64,000 nt of DNA from Luteimicrobium xylanilyticum (GTDB lineage: Bacteria; Actinomycetota; Actinomycetes; Actinomycetales; Cellulomonadaceae). Below the pieces are notes generated by a model. That model ran no database searches. It saw only the letters and a program-made list of their open reading frames with translations, and was not told the origin of the DNA. Positions within the stretch are counted from its first letter, which is position 1. The number at the start of each line of letters is the position of its first letter. The position numbers and the translations under genes were made by a program. Below are positions 36,475 through 45,180 of this stretch, in pieces. The stretch covers positions 2,108,001 to 2,172,000 of the forward strand of contig NZ_CP045529.1 of the NCBI RefSeq assembly GCF_009429125.1. Direction: 5' to 3'.

Positions 36475-36660
36475 GTTTCCCCGGGGCCGGCGGCGGTGCG
36501 GTCGGCGTGGGGACCGCGTCACAGGTCGTGCGCGGGGCGCGTCAGGTGGGCGACAGGTCCACCGACGAGCGGAGACGGACCATGACCCGCCCGCAACAGA
36601 CCCCGACGGGTTCGAGCTCAGCACGTCGCCTACGCTCCAGCCCTGAGCCGACTGGGGCGC
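36475..36660. other. Intergenic, no gene seen
   Basis: These 186 bp lie between the tRNA terminator and the end of the convergent sigma-factor gene. Reading frames across it have no ribosome site and no family resemblance, and I see no RNA gene. Confidence 0.5.
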
Positions 36661-37518
36661 TCAGGCCACGACGAGCGACATCGTCGCGAGGACCTCCGGG
36701 TCAGCGACGAGCTCGATCTCCCGCACCCGACCGGCCGCGACCTGGAACGCGAACACGACCTTGACCTGGTCGCCCACGACCCACGCGAGGCCGGGCTCGC
36801 CGTCGACCCAGGTGAGCCTGGCCCCACGTGCTCCCCCGCGGAAGCGCGCCGCTATGGCACCCGCGCCGTCGTACACCGGGCGTGCGCCCATCCGCTGGCC
36901 GGCCCCGTCCGCCCACATGACGACGTCCGGCGCGAGCAGGTCGAGCAGCGCCCCCAGCTCACCGCCGTGCGCGGCCGCGAGGAACGCGTCGACGACCTCC
37001 CTGCTCTCGCTGCGCGCCTTCCGCTCCGCGACGGGCTCCGGTGCGCCGCGCAGCTTGCGCCGGGCACGACTCGCGAGCTGACGGACCGCGGTCTGCGACC
37101 GACCGAGGAACCCGCTGATCTCGTCGAAGGGGTAGCCGAACACGTCGTGGAGGACGAAGGCAGCCCGCTCAGCGGGAGCCAGGGCGTCGAGCACGAGCTG
37201 CATCGCGCCGCCCACCTGCTCGGCGAGCAGCGCGTCGGCCTCGGGATCGACGCGCGCCGCCTCAGCGACCGACTTCCGCCCCGCGGCGCCCTCGGCCGCG
37301 GCACGCGTCTGCCGACGACGTAGCCGGTCGAGGCACAACCGCGTGACGACGGTCGTCAACCAGGCGGGCGGGTCGTCGACTCCCTCTGCCTGGTCGAGGC
37401 GCAACCACGCCTCCTGGACCACGTCGTCCGCCTCGGCGCTCGCTCCGAGGATCCTGGCCGCGACGGCGGTCAGCCGCGTCCGCTCGGTCTCGAACCCGGT
37501 CACGTTCATCTCGTTCAC
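36661..37518 (-). CDS. ECF41-type sigma factor with C-terminal SnoaL-like domain
   Basis: An extracytoplasmic-function sigma factor of the SigJ/ECF41 type (285 aa). Region 2 includes DDVVQEAWLRLDQ and WLTTVVTRLCLDRLR; region 4 includes AERAAFVLHDVFGYPFDEIS and the helix-turn-helix SQTAVRQLASRARRKL. From about residue 175 a SnoaL/NTF2-like domain follows (VVDAFLAAAHGGELGALLDLLAPDVVMW). In ECF41 proteins this extension controls activity in place of an anti-sigma factor. The usual carboxymuconolactone decarboxylase partner is not adjacent. The GTG at 37518 is preferred because AGGG precedes it; an ATG three codons later is possible. Confidence 0.88.
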   Translation of the reverse strand: MNEMNVTGFETERTRLTAVAARILGASAEADDVVQEAWLRLDQAEGVDDPPAWLTTVVTRLCLDRLRRRQTRAAAEGAAGRKSVAEAARVDPEADALLAEQVGGAMQLVLDALAPAERAAFVLHDVFGYPFDEISGFLGRSQTAVRQLASRARRKLRGAPEPVAERKARSESREVVDAFLAAAHGGELGALLDLLAPDVVMWADGAGQRMGARPVYDGAGAIAARFRGGARGARLTWVDGEPGLAWVVGDQVKVVFAFQVAAGRVREIELVADPEVLATMSLVVA

Positions 37519-37562
37519 AGTGCCCTGACGCACGCCGGCACCGCAATGTGACGCGAGAGCCG

Positions 37563-38372
37563 CTATTCGCCGGGCGCGACCGTCCAGCGGCCGTTCGTCT
37601 GGACGGACAGCACGCCGGGTGTGGTGATCTTCAGCTTCTCGGTGAAGGCGTGGTCGTCACCGAAGAGGTAGGGCCTGTCCTTGCCTGCCTGGAAGTAGCG
37701 CGCGACGAGGTGGTCGTCCTCGCCTGCGGGCTTCCAGGTGAAGGTCGACCGTGTCGCCTTGTCGGCGAGCCAGATGACCGCCGGTCCGGTACCGCTCTGC
37801 TTGCCGGTGCGCGGCTCGAGCGTGTTCCAGCTCGAGATCCGGACCGTCCACGGCCCCGTGGCCTCGATCCACACGGTCTGGCGGTCGCTCGTGTCCTTCA
37901 GCGGGTCCATCAGGAACGACCCGCTGAGCGGCTCGGACGACTCACCCCACGGTGAGCCGCGGCCCGGGCCGGTGACAGTCGTCGCACCCGAGCACCGGCC
38001 GCAGTCCAGCGTGACGACGGCCGCGAAGTCGCCCTTCCGGACGTAGGTGACGGCCGCGCGGCCGGAACCCGAGGCACGAGCCGCCGTGCGGTCCGTCACC
38101 GTCCCGGCGGGGATCTTCGTCGTGGGTGCGACGTCGCCGGGCGTGGAGGACGACGTCGGGCGGGCGGCCGCAGCCGGCGACGTGGTGACGGACGTGCGGG
38201 CCGACGGCGAGACCCCCACGACCGGTACCGTGCCGCTCGCCGTCGTGACGGCGGGGCCACCGGAGTACTCCGTGGCGGAGCAGGCCGCGCACGCCGCGGT
38301 CATGACCACGACGGCGGCGAGCGCGACGAGCGAGCGGGGGGCACGGGGGGACGCGATGGTGGTCCGGCGCAT
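37563..38372 (-). CDS. Secreted Ser/Thr-rich probable lipoprotein
   Basis: A 269-residue protein I do not recognise. An N-terminal signal segment (SLVALAAVVVMTAACAAC) offers possible lipid-attachment cysteines at C28 or C31, though neither lipobox is ideal. A Thr/Ser/Pro-rich linker of about 60 residues follows. The globular part begins YVRKGDFAAVVTLDCGRCSG, with a close cysteine pair, and is rich in aromatic and beta-forming residues (GPWTVRISSWNTLEPRTG). It probably folds as an extracellular beta domain. It sits 44 bp upstream of the sigma-factor gene on the same strand and may share its transcript. Confidence 0.7.
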   Translation of the reverse strand: MRRTTIASPRAPRSLVALAAVVVMTAACAACSATEYSGGPAVTTASGTVPVVGVSPSARTSVTTSPAAAARPTSSSTPGDVAPTTKIPAGTVTDRTAARASGSGRAAVTYVRKGDFAAVVTLDCGRCSGATTVTGPGRGSPWGESSEPLSGSFLMDPLKDTSDRQTVWIEATGPWTVRISSWNTLEPRTGKQSGTGPAVIWLADKATRSTFTWKPAGEDDHLVARYFQAGKDRPYLFGDDHAFTEKLKITTPGVLSVQTNGRWTVAPGE

Positions 38373-38419
38373 GCGCCCCAGGGTGTCACGACGCGTGCCC
38401 GGCCGGCCCGCACGTCCCG

Positions 38420-38425
38420 TACCCT
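38420..38425 (+). promoter_or_regulatory. -10 box of a probable leaderless transcript (38432 gene)
   Basis: TACCCT ends 6 nt before the GTG start of the small zinc-finger-like protein, with no ribosome site. Confidence 0.55.
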
Positions 38426-38431
38426 CGGCGT

Positions 38432-38749
38432 GTGACCACGCCCCCCGTTCCCCCGACGACGCACGACGACGCGCCGGTGGGCGTCTCCCCCGCCATGCGC
38501 CAGGCCAAGCAGGAGGCACAGGCGGCTCACGTCACCATCGGGACCGCCGTCGAGCACGCGGACGGCCGGATCACGATCGGCTGCTCGTGCGGGATGACCC
38601 TCACCAACGGGCCGACCTGGTCGCTCGACGAGCACATCCGGCTGCACCGGGCCGAGGCACGGTACGCCGCGCTCAGCAGCGCGGCCCCGGCCGGCATGCC
38701 GCGCCTGATCCCTGTCGGTGCTGACCGTCTGCCCACCCGCACGCCCTGA
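38432..38749 (+). CDS. Small protein with CxC-HxxxH metal-like motif
   Basis: A 105-residue protein of unknown function. The centre reads IGCSCGMTLTNGPTWSLDEH and continues IRLH, giving CxC, 14 residues, HxxxH, a plausible zinc-binding pattern. The flanks are disordered (Pro/Thr at the start, Pro/Arg at the end). It is divergent from the lipoprotein gene and appears leaderless. A strong bidirectional hairpin follows it. The pattern is like small actinobacterial zinc fingers, but I cannot name a family. Confidence 0.65.
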   Translation: MTTPPVPPTTHDDAPVGVSPAMRQAKQEAQAAHVTIGTAVEHADGRITIGCSCGMTLTNGPTWSLDEHIRLHRAEARYAALSSAAPAGMPRLIPVGADRLPTRTP

Positions 38750-38788
38750 CATCGGGTCCGCCCCGGTCCCGCCGCTGGGAACGACGAG

Positions 38789-38819
38789 CGGGGCCCCACC
38801 ACGTCGTGGTGGGGCCCCG
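38789..38819. terminator. Bidirectional terminator
   Basis: CGGGGCCCCACCAC pairs perfectly with GTGGTGGGGCCCCG over 14 bp with a 3-nt loop. It lies between two convergent genes. Confidence 0.8.
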
Positions 38820-38850
38820 TTGCGGGCCAGTCAGGAAGCGGTAACCTCCG

Positions 38851-39723
38851 TCAGCCGACCTTGACGACGCGCACGGCGGACGTCTTGGCGTTGCGGGTGC
38901 TGCTGCCCGCGTAGACGACCCGGTAGGACGTCGTCTTCGCGACCTTCACGCTCTTCGACCAGGTGCCCTTGCTCGTCACCTTGACGGTCGCGACCTTCGA
39001 CCAGGACTTGGCGCCCTTCGCCTTCTTCTGGACGACGAGCTTCGTGCCCTTGGGCAGCTTCGTCTTCGTGTACCAGTGCTTCGAGTCGGCCCGCAGGTAG
39101 GTCGCCTTGCCCGAGAGCTTCGCGGTGTGGTTCTTCTTCACCTGCGACGCCGACGCCGACGGCTTGGTGAGCGACGTGGAGGTGCGGACGTAGTAGGTCG
39201 TCGCGGCCGTCGCCTTGACGTTGTCGATCGTGCCGGCCTTGTTGACCGTGTACCGGTAGGCGGTGACCTTCGCGGACAGCTTGCACTTGCCGCTGAGCGT
39301 GTAGTACCGGATCAGCCCGGACTTCGTGTTCTTGAAGGTCACGGGGATCGTCAGGGTCGAGCTCTTCGTCAGGCCGTACTTCCAGGCCACGGTCCGACCG
39401 GTCTTGCCCCCACACGTCTCGGCGCCCGTGCTCGTCAGGACGACGCTGTAGGTCACGGGCTTCGGCGTGCCGTTCTTCGAGCCGTCGGAGAACGTGTCCT
39501 GGAACGGTGCTGGCACCCGCACCGTGACCTTGGCCCACCTCTTCACGGTGTACTTGCCTGGCTTGTTGGTGAGGTCGGAGACGGTGAGCTTGACACTCAC
39601 GCCGTGCGTCGACTTGGCCGCCGAGCGCGTCGCGGCGTCGGCCGAGAGCGCCGGAGCCGAGACGAGACCGATCGCCAGGGCCGTGGTGATGGCGCCGGCA
39701 ACGGCGCGCTTGAACGTTCGCAT
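38851..39723 (-). CDS. Secreted Lys-rich protein with C-terminal Ig-like repeat
   Basis: A 290-residue exported protein. The signal peptide (RTFKRAVAGAITTALAIGL) is followed by an Ala-x-Ala cleavage region near SAPALSADA. The mature protein is Lys/Thr/Ser-rich. Residues of about 200-290 form a beta-sandwich of the kind repeated in actinobacterial secreted proteins: KGTKLVVQKKAKGAKSWSKV, then TSKGTWSKSVKVAKTTSYRV. Two cysteines, in AETCGGKTG and LSGKCKL, could form a disulphide. An upstream in-frame ATG eight codons earlier is possible; the chosen ATG has GAGGGG upstream. Likely a surface or matrix protein; role unknown. Confidence 0.8.
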   Translation of the reverse strand: MRTFKRAVAGAITTALAIGLVSAPALSADAATRSAAKSTHGVSVKLTVSDLTNKPGKYTVKRWAKVTVRVPAPFQDTFSDGSKNGTPKPVTYSVVLTSTGAETCGGKTGRTVAWKYGLTKSSTLTIPVTFKNTKSGLIRYYTLSGKCKLSAKVTAYRYTVNKAGTIDNVKATAATTYYVRTSTSLTKPSASASQVKKNHTAKLSGKATYLRADSKHWYTKTKLPKGTKLVVQKKAKGAKSWSKVATVKVTSKGTWSKSVKVAKTTSYRVVYAGSSTRNAKTSAVRVVKVG

Positions 39724-39747
39724 GCAGAGAATCCCCTCGTGATGCAT

Positions 39748-40079
39748 GTGCTGCCGACGGCCTTCCCGTCGACGTACGACCCGCGTGGGCCGCGCACATC
39801 ATGACGCATCGCGTCGGGCGAACCTGCCATGTCTCACCGCCGTGACCAGGTGAAACGTGGCGGCGGATGATCCTATGGATAGTCAAGCCGCGAGTGCGAG
39901 GTGGGGCCGGTAGGACGGTGGAGATCTCGCGGGCGACGTGCACTCGAGGCAGCGGATGGTGTCCCTCTTCGACAGCCCTTCGCTGGTGCGTCGTTCGACG
40001 TGGGCGTGGGTGCGCCGGTCCCGTCAGTCAGAGCTTGGGTCGGGAACGACCGCTGCGGGGCTCACCTACATCCTCTTCG
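39748..40079. other. Intergenic region without a recognisable gene
   Basis: About 330 bp between the secreted-protein gene and the small gene at 40080-40307. Frames across it lack ribosome sites and do not resemble known proteins. An imperfect inverted repeat CCGCCG...CGGCGG near 39838-39866 and a lower-GC patch near 39867-39895 may belong to the promoter of the leftward secreted-protein gene, but no clear -35/-10 pair was found. Confidence 0.4.
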
Positions 40080-40307
40080 TCAGAGCTCGTCGGGGTCGTC
40101 CCACGACGTGCCGGACGAGTCCCCCTCGATCGGGTGGAGCTCCATGGCGGACAGCGACTGTGGTGCCCGGGAGGCGTCGCCGCCTGCCAGGAGCTCGCGG
40201 CGGCGTTCGCTCGACAGTCGGCCGTCGTCGTCGGTGGCCAGGGTCCCGCGTGTCGCCGTGCCGCGCTGGGGGGTGGTGGCGCGGGCGGCGGTCCGTTCGG
40301 TGCTCAT
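40080..40307 (-). CDS. Small acidic hypothetical protein
   Basis: A 75-residue protein, Ser/Thr/Ala-rich at the start, with a charged middle (SSERRRELLAGGDA) and an acidic end (MELHPIEGDSSGTSWDDPDE). It has no recognised domain and is probably largely disordered. TAGACC lies 6 nt before its ATG, a weak version of the leaderless layout seen elsewhere here. It is divergent from glgX. I am not certain it is expressed. Confidence 0.45.
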   Translation of the reverse strand: MSTERTAARATTPQRGTATRGTLATDDDGRLSSERRRELLAGGDASRAPQSLSAMELHPIEGDSSGTSWDDPDEL

Positions 40308-40368
40308 ACCTCGGGTCTACCAGGTCCGACGGCGGCCCGCACGCACCCGCCGCGCCCGGCGACGGACC

Positions 40369-40395
40369 GTCACACAAGGTTCACCCCCGTGTGAC
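40369..40395. promoter_or_regulatory. Inverted repeat upstream of glgX
   Basis: GTCACAC and GTGTGAC form perfect 7-bp arms whose starts are 20 bp apart, two helical turns, and which end 55 bp before the glgX start. This is a candidate operator for the glycogen/trehalose operon; the regulator is unknown. Confidence 0.4.
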
Positions 40396-40450
40396 ATTCG
40401 TCGCACCGCTCGCCCGACGTAGCGACGCGGGCGGTGGCACGCTGGGGCCC

Positions 40451-42640
40451 ATGGATCTCTGGCCAGGCCGCCCCTACCCGCTCGGCGCCACCTTCGACGG
40501 CACCGGCACCAACTTCGCCCTGTTCTCCGCCGCGGCCGACAAGGTCGAGCTGTGTCTCCTGCAGGACGACGGATCGGAGGAGCGCCTCTCGCTCCGTGAG
40601 GTCGACGCGCACGTGTGGCACGGCTACCTGCCCGGCGTCGGACCCGGGACACGCTACGGATACCGGGTCCACGGGCCGTACGACCCGGCTCAGGGCGAGC
40701 GGGCCGACCCGAGCAAGCTGCTCCTCGACCCGTACGCGAAGGCGATCGACGGCATGATCGACGGCGACGAGTCGCTCTTCTCGTACCGGTTCGACGACCC
40801 CGACGAGCGGAACACCGACGACTCCGCCGCCCACACCATGCACTCGGTGGTCATCAACCCGTACTTCGACTGGGGGCACGACCGGCCGCCGAACCGCGAC
40901 TACCACGACAGCGTCATCTACGAGGCGCACGTCAAGGGCATGACGATGCAGCACCCGAAGGTGCCCGAGCATCTGCGCGGCACGTACGCGGGGATGGCGC
41001 ACCCGGCGGTGATCGAGCACCTGACGCGGCTGGGCGTGACCGCCGTCGAGCTGATGCCGGTGCACCAGTTCGTGGACGACCCGGTGCTGCGCGATCGCGG
41101 CCTGTCGAACTACTGGGGCTACAACACGATCGGCTTCTTCGCGCCGCACAACGGCTACACGGCCTACGGCACGCGCGGGGAGCAGGTGCTGGAGTTCAAG
41201 GCGATGGTCAAGGCGCTGCACGAGGCCGGGATCGAGGTCCTTCTCGACGTCGTCTACAACCACACCGCGGAGGGCAACCACCAGGGTCCGACGCTGAGCT
41301 TCCGGGGCATCGACAACGCGGCCTACTACCGGTTGGTCGACGGGGACGAGGAGCACTACTTCGACACGACCGGCACCGGGAACTCGCTGCTCATGCGGTC
41401 CCCGCAGGTGTTGCAGATGATCATGGACTCGCTGCGGTACTGGGTCGAGGAGATGCACGTCGACGGGTTCCGCTTCGACCTCGCGGCGACCCTGGCCCGC
41501 CAGTTCCACGAGGTCGACCGCCTGTCGGCGTTCTTCGACCTCGTCCACCAGGACCCGGTCGTCTCGCAGGTGAAGCTCATCGCGGAGCCGTGGGACCTGG
41601 GCGACGGCGGCTACCAGGTGGGCGGCTTCCCACCCCTGTGGACCGAGTGGAACGGGAAGTACCGCGACACGGTGCGGGACTTCTGGCGCGGCGAGCCGTC
41701 GACGCTGCCCGAGTTCGCGAGCCGCCTGACGGGATCGTCGGACCTGTACGAGCACAGCGGCCGCAAGCCCATCGCGTCCATCAACTTCGTGACCGCGCAC
41801 GACGGCTTCACGCTGCACGACCTGGTCTCGTACAACGAGAAGCACAACGAGGCCAACGGCGAGGGCAACAACGACGGGGAGTCGTACAACCGGTCGTGGA
41901 ACTGTGGAGTCGAGGGCGAGACGAAGGACAAGGAGATCGTCCGGCTCCGGCGTCGTCAGCAGCGCAACTTCCTGGCGACGCTGATGCTCTCGCAGGGCGT
42001 CCCGATGATCGCCCACGGCGACGAGATCGGCCGGACCCAGGGCGGGAACAACAACGGCTACTGCCAGGACAACCCGACGACGTGGGTGGACTGGGACCTC
42101 GACGACGACCGCCGGGCGCTGCTCGACTTCGCCCGTCAGGCGGTCGCGCTGCGCCGCGAACACCCGATCCTGCACCGGCGCGGGTTCTTCACGGGCCGCG
42201 CGGACATCGAACCGGGCTCGGGCGACGTCGGCCCTGACGGCGTGCTCGACGAGGACACCGGCACCGAGGGGCACGCCCCGTCGCCGGGCGACGAGCCGGC
42301 CGACATCGAGTGGCTCGACCTCACGGGCGAGCGGATGGACTCCACGGACTGGGAGCAGAGCTTCGCGCGGACGGTCATGGTGTTCCTCAACGGCGCCGCG
42401 ATCCCGGAGACGGACAAGCGGGGCGAGCCCATCGTCGACGACTCGTTCCTCATCCTCCTCAACGCGCACTCCGACGAGCTGGCCTTCCACCTGCCCGACG
42501 AGTCGTTCGGCTCGTCGTGGACGGTGCGCCTCGACACCGACGGCTCGACCCGACCGGGCGCCCGCGTGCTCGCGGGCGCGACCCTGCGCGTGACGGGTCG
42601 CAGCACGATCATCCTGTCGCGCCCGTCGGAGCTCGGATGA
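40451..42640 (+). CDS. glgX: Glycogen debranching enzyme GlgX/TreX
   Basis: A GH13 isoamylase-type enzyme of 729 residues that cleaves alpha-1,6 branches of glycogen to yield linear maltodextrins. An N-terminal CBM48 (PLGATFDGTGTNFALFSAAAD) precedes the TIM barrel. Catalytic residues are D343 in GFRFDLAATLA, E379 in LIAEPWDLG and D451 in VTAHDG. It is the first gene of the operon with treY and treZ (ATGA overlap with treY), so its products feed trehalose synthesis. No ribosome site is seen; CACGCT lies 7 nt before the ATG. Confidence 0.95.
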   Translation: MDLWPGRPYPLGATFDGTGTNFALFSAAADKVELCLLQDDGSEERLSLREVDAHVWHGYLPGVGPGTRYGYRVHGPYDPAQGERADPSKLLLDPYAKAIDGMIDGDESLFSYRFDDPDERNTDDSAAHTMHSVVINPYFDWGHDRPPNRDYHDSVIYEAHVKGMTMQHPKVPEHLRGTYAGMAHPAVIEHLTRLGVTAVELMPVHQFVDDPVLRDRGLSNYWGYNTIGFFAPHNGYTAYGTRGEQVLEFKAMVKALHEAGIEVLLDVVYNHTAEGNHQGPTLSFRGIDNAAYYRLVDGDEEHYFDTTGTGNSLLMRSPQVLQMIMDSLRYWVEEMHVDGFRFDLAATLARQFHEVDRLSAFFDLVHQDPVVSQVKLIAEPWDLGDGGYQVGGFPPLWTEWNGKYRDTVRDFWRGEPSTLPEFASRLTGSSDLYEHSGRKPIASINFVTAHDGFTLHDLVSYNEKHNEANGEGNNDGESYNRSWNCGVEGETKDKEIVRLRRRQQRNFLATLMLSQGVPMIAHGDEIGRTQGGNNNGYCQDNPTTWVDWDLDDDRRALLDFARQAVALRREHPILHRRGFFTGRADIEPGSGDVGPDGVLDEDTGTEGHAPSPGDEPADIEWLDLTGERMDSTDWEQSFARTVMVFLNGAAIPETDKRGEPIVDDSFLILLNAHSDELAFHLPDESFGSSWTVRLDTDGSTRPGARVLAGATLRVTGRSTIILSRPSELG

Positions 42641-45180
42641 CGGCGCCGGTCCTCGCCCGACGCCGCCCCGACCCGGGCCGCCCGGTCCCGGTCTCGACGT
42701 ACCGGCTCCAGCTCGGGCCCGACCTGACGTTCGACGACGCCGCACGCCAGGTCCCGTACCTCGCCGCGCTCGGCGTCACACACCTGTACCTGTCCCCCGT
42801 GCTGCAGGCGGCGCCGGGTTCCACGCACGGCTACGACGTCGTCGACCACACGCGGGTCTCGGACGTCATGGGCGGCCGGCCCGGGCTGGACCGCCTCGCG
42901 GCCGCTGCCCACGCGCACGGCCTCGGCACGGTGCTCGACGTCGTCCCGAACCACATGGCGGTCCCCGTGCCCGAGTGGCACAACCGCGCCCTGTGGTCGG
43001 TGCTCGCGCACGGTCCCGAGTCGGAGTACGCGCACTGGTTCGACGTCGACTGGTCCGCGGGCGACGGCGCGGTGCTCCTCCCGGTGCTCGGTGCGCGTCT
43101 CCCCGACGTGCTCGCCGCGGACCAGCTCGCTCTCGACGAGGTCGTGCTGCCGGGCGACGAGACACCGACGGCGGTCCTGCGCTACTTCGACCACGTGCTC
43201 CCGGTCCGGCCCGGCACCGAGTCGCTCGCCCTGACCGACCTGCTCGAGCACCAGCACTACCGGCTCGCGTACTGGCGGGTGGGTGACGAGGAGCTCAACT
43301 ACCGCCGCTTCTTCGACGTCGGCTCGCTCGTCGCGATCCGCGTCGAGGACGAGCGTGTGTTCGACGCGACCCACGCCCTGGTGCTCGAGCTCCTCGCCGA
43401 CGGCACGATCGACGGCCTGCGCATCGACCACCCCGACGGGCTCGCCGACCCGGGCGGCTACCTCGAACGGCTCGCGGAACGCACCGGACGCTCGTGGGTC
43501 GCCGTCGAGAAGATCCTCGAGGGCGACGAGACCCTGCCGCCCGACTGGGAGACGGTGGGCACCACGGGCTACGACGCGCTGTGGCGGCTCCAGGAGCTGT
43601 TCGTCGACCCGCGCGGGCGCACGAACCTGGCACGGCTGCAACGTGCCGCGGAGCCCGACGCCAGCGAGGGGCTCGAGCCGCTCGTCGCGCGCTCCAAGGC
43701 CGAGGTGCTCGACGGCGCCCTGTACGCCGAGCTGCACCGCCTCACCGACCTGGCGCGCGCCGTCTGCCAGGACGACCCGCGGCTGCGCGACCACGCGTGG
43801 CGCGCGCTGCACGAGTGCCTGGCCGCCCTCCTCGTGGAGTTCGACCGCTACCGGGCGTACGTGGTGCCGGGCGTCGAACCGCGGCGGGAGGCGGTCGACG
43901 CGGTCGAGGCTGCGGCCGCCCGGGCACGCACCGACCTGCCCGCGGACCGCGCGGAGACGCTCGACGTGCTGGTCGCGCTGCTCCTCGGCCGTGAGGTCGG
44001 CAGCGCCGGTCGGACCCGGGGACCGCGCCGCGACGAGCTCGTCGTGAGGTTCCAGCAGGTCTGCGGGGCGGTCATGGCCAAGGGGGTCGAGGACACGGCC
44101 TTCTACCGCTGGACCGAGCTGACGAGCCTGTGCGAGGTCGGGGCCGACCCGGTCCCGTTCTCGCTCGACCCGCACGCCTGGCACGCGTTCGCCGAGACCT
44201 TCGGTGCGCTGACCCCGCTCGCGATGACCACCGGGTCGACCCACGACACCAAGCGCAACGAGGACACCCGCGCCGCGCTCGGCGTGCTCTCGGAGCGTGG
44301 CGGCGCGTGGGAGGCGACGGTGGCCGGGCTCGAGGCGCGCACCCGCACCCGGCGGTCCGCGCTCGTCGACGGGCACGCGGCAACCCTCCTGTGGCAGACG
44401 CTCGCAGGCACGTGGGACCCCGACGCCGACGAGGGGCGCGGCGCACCCATCGCCGAGGACCGGCTCGCCGACTATCTCCTCAAGGCGTTGCGCGAGGCCA
44501 AGCTGCGCACCTCGTGGACCGACGGCGACACCGCCTACGAGGAGGCCGTCGTCGAGCTGGCCCGCGCGACGCTCACCGACGACGCCTGCGTCGAGCTGCT
44601 GCGCGCGTGGTCGCGGGACGGCGAACGGGCCCTGCGGGCCGCGTCGCTCGGCATCAAGCTCGTCCAGCTCACCATGCCCGGGGTCGCGGACGTCTACCAG
44701 GGCTCCGAGGGCTTCGCCCCCGCCCTCGTCGACCCCGACAACCGACGACCCGTCGACCACGAGGCGCTCGCCGCTCGGCTCGCCAGGCTCGACGAGGGCG
44801 CGGGCGCCCGCACCCTGTCCGACCAGAAGCTCCTGGTCACTTCCCGCGCGCTGCGGGTGCGCCGCGCCGAGCCGGAGACCTTCGTCGGCGCGGGCGCGGG
44901 CTACCTGCCGCTGCCCACGTCCTCGCCGTGCGCGGTCGCGTTCGCGCGCACCCGCGACGGTGAGGCCCGGGCGGTCACGGTCGTGACGCGGCTCGCAACC
45001 GAGCTCGACGGGACGGGCGGCTGGCGCGAGCACACGGTCGTCCTGCCCGAGGGGCGCTGGAACGACGTCCTGACCGGCGTCCGTGTCGCCGGCGGCGCGG
45101 TCCGTCTCGACGCGCTGCTCGCCTCGCTCCCGGCGGCGCTCCTCGTGCCCGACGACGCCCCCGCCGGGGAGGAACGGTGA
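42637..45180 (+). CDS. treY: Malto-oligosyltrehalose synthase
   Basis: A GH13 enzyme (847 aa) that isomerises the reducing-end glucose of maltodextrins into an alpha,alpha-1,1 link, giving maltooligosyl trehalose. Markers are STYRLQLGPDLTFDDAARQV at the start, SPVLQAAPGSTHGYDVVDH, and catalytic D264 in LRIDHPDGLADP, E291 in AVEKILEG and D537 in GSTHDTKRNED. Its ATG overlaps the glgX stop and its stop overlaps treZ (GTGA). Length and motifs are normal for TreY. Confidence 0.96.
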   Translation: MTAPVLARRRPDPGRPVPVSTYRLQLGPDLTFDDAARQVPYLAALGVTHLYLSPVLQAAPGSTHGYDVVDHTRVSDVMGGRPGLDRLAAAAHAHGLGTVLDVVPNHMAVPVPEWHNRALWSVLAHGPESEYAHWFDVDWSAGDGAVLLPVLGARLPDVLAADQLALDEVVLPGDETPTAVLRYFDHVLPVRPGTESLALTDLLEHQHYRLAYWRVGDEELNYRRFFDVGSLVAIRVEDERVFDATHALVLELLADGTIDGLRIDHPDGLADPGGYLERLAERTGRSWVAVEKILEGDETLPPDWETVGTTGYDALWRLQELFVDPRGRTNLARLQRAAEPDASEGLEPLVARSKAEVLDGALYAELHRLTDLARAVCQDDPRLRDHAWRALHECLAALLVEFDRYRAYVVPGVEPRREAVDAVEAAAARARTDLPADRAETLDVLVALLLGREVGSAGRTRGPRRDELVVRFQQVCGAVMAKGVEDTAFYRWTELTSLCEVGADPVPFSLDPHAWHAFAETFGALTPLAMTTGSTHDTKRNEDTRAALGVLSERGGAWEATVAGLEARTRTRRSALVDGHAATLLWQTLAGTWDPDADEGRGAPIAEDRLADYLLKALREAKLRTSWTDGDTAYEEAVVELARATLTDDACVELLRAWSRDGERALRAASLGIKLVQLTMPGVADVYQGSEGFAPALVDPDNRRPVDHEALAARLARLDEGAGARTLSDQKLLVTSRALRVRRAEPETFVGAGAGYLPLPTSSPCAVAFARTRDGEARAVTVVTRLATELDGTGGWREHTVVLPEGRWNDVLTGVRVAGGAVRLDALLASLPAALLVPDDAPAGEER

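Noticed and set aside
39867..40394. Possible 175-residue plus-strand gene before glgX
   Set aside because: No ribosome site or family resemblance; it overlaps the small minus-strand gene and the inverted repeat, and its codon usage does not show the strong third-position GC of its neighbours over its first part.
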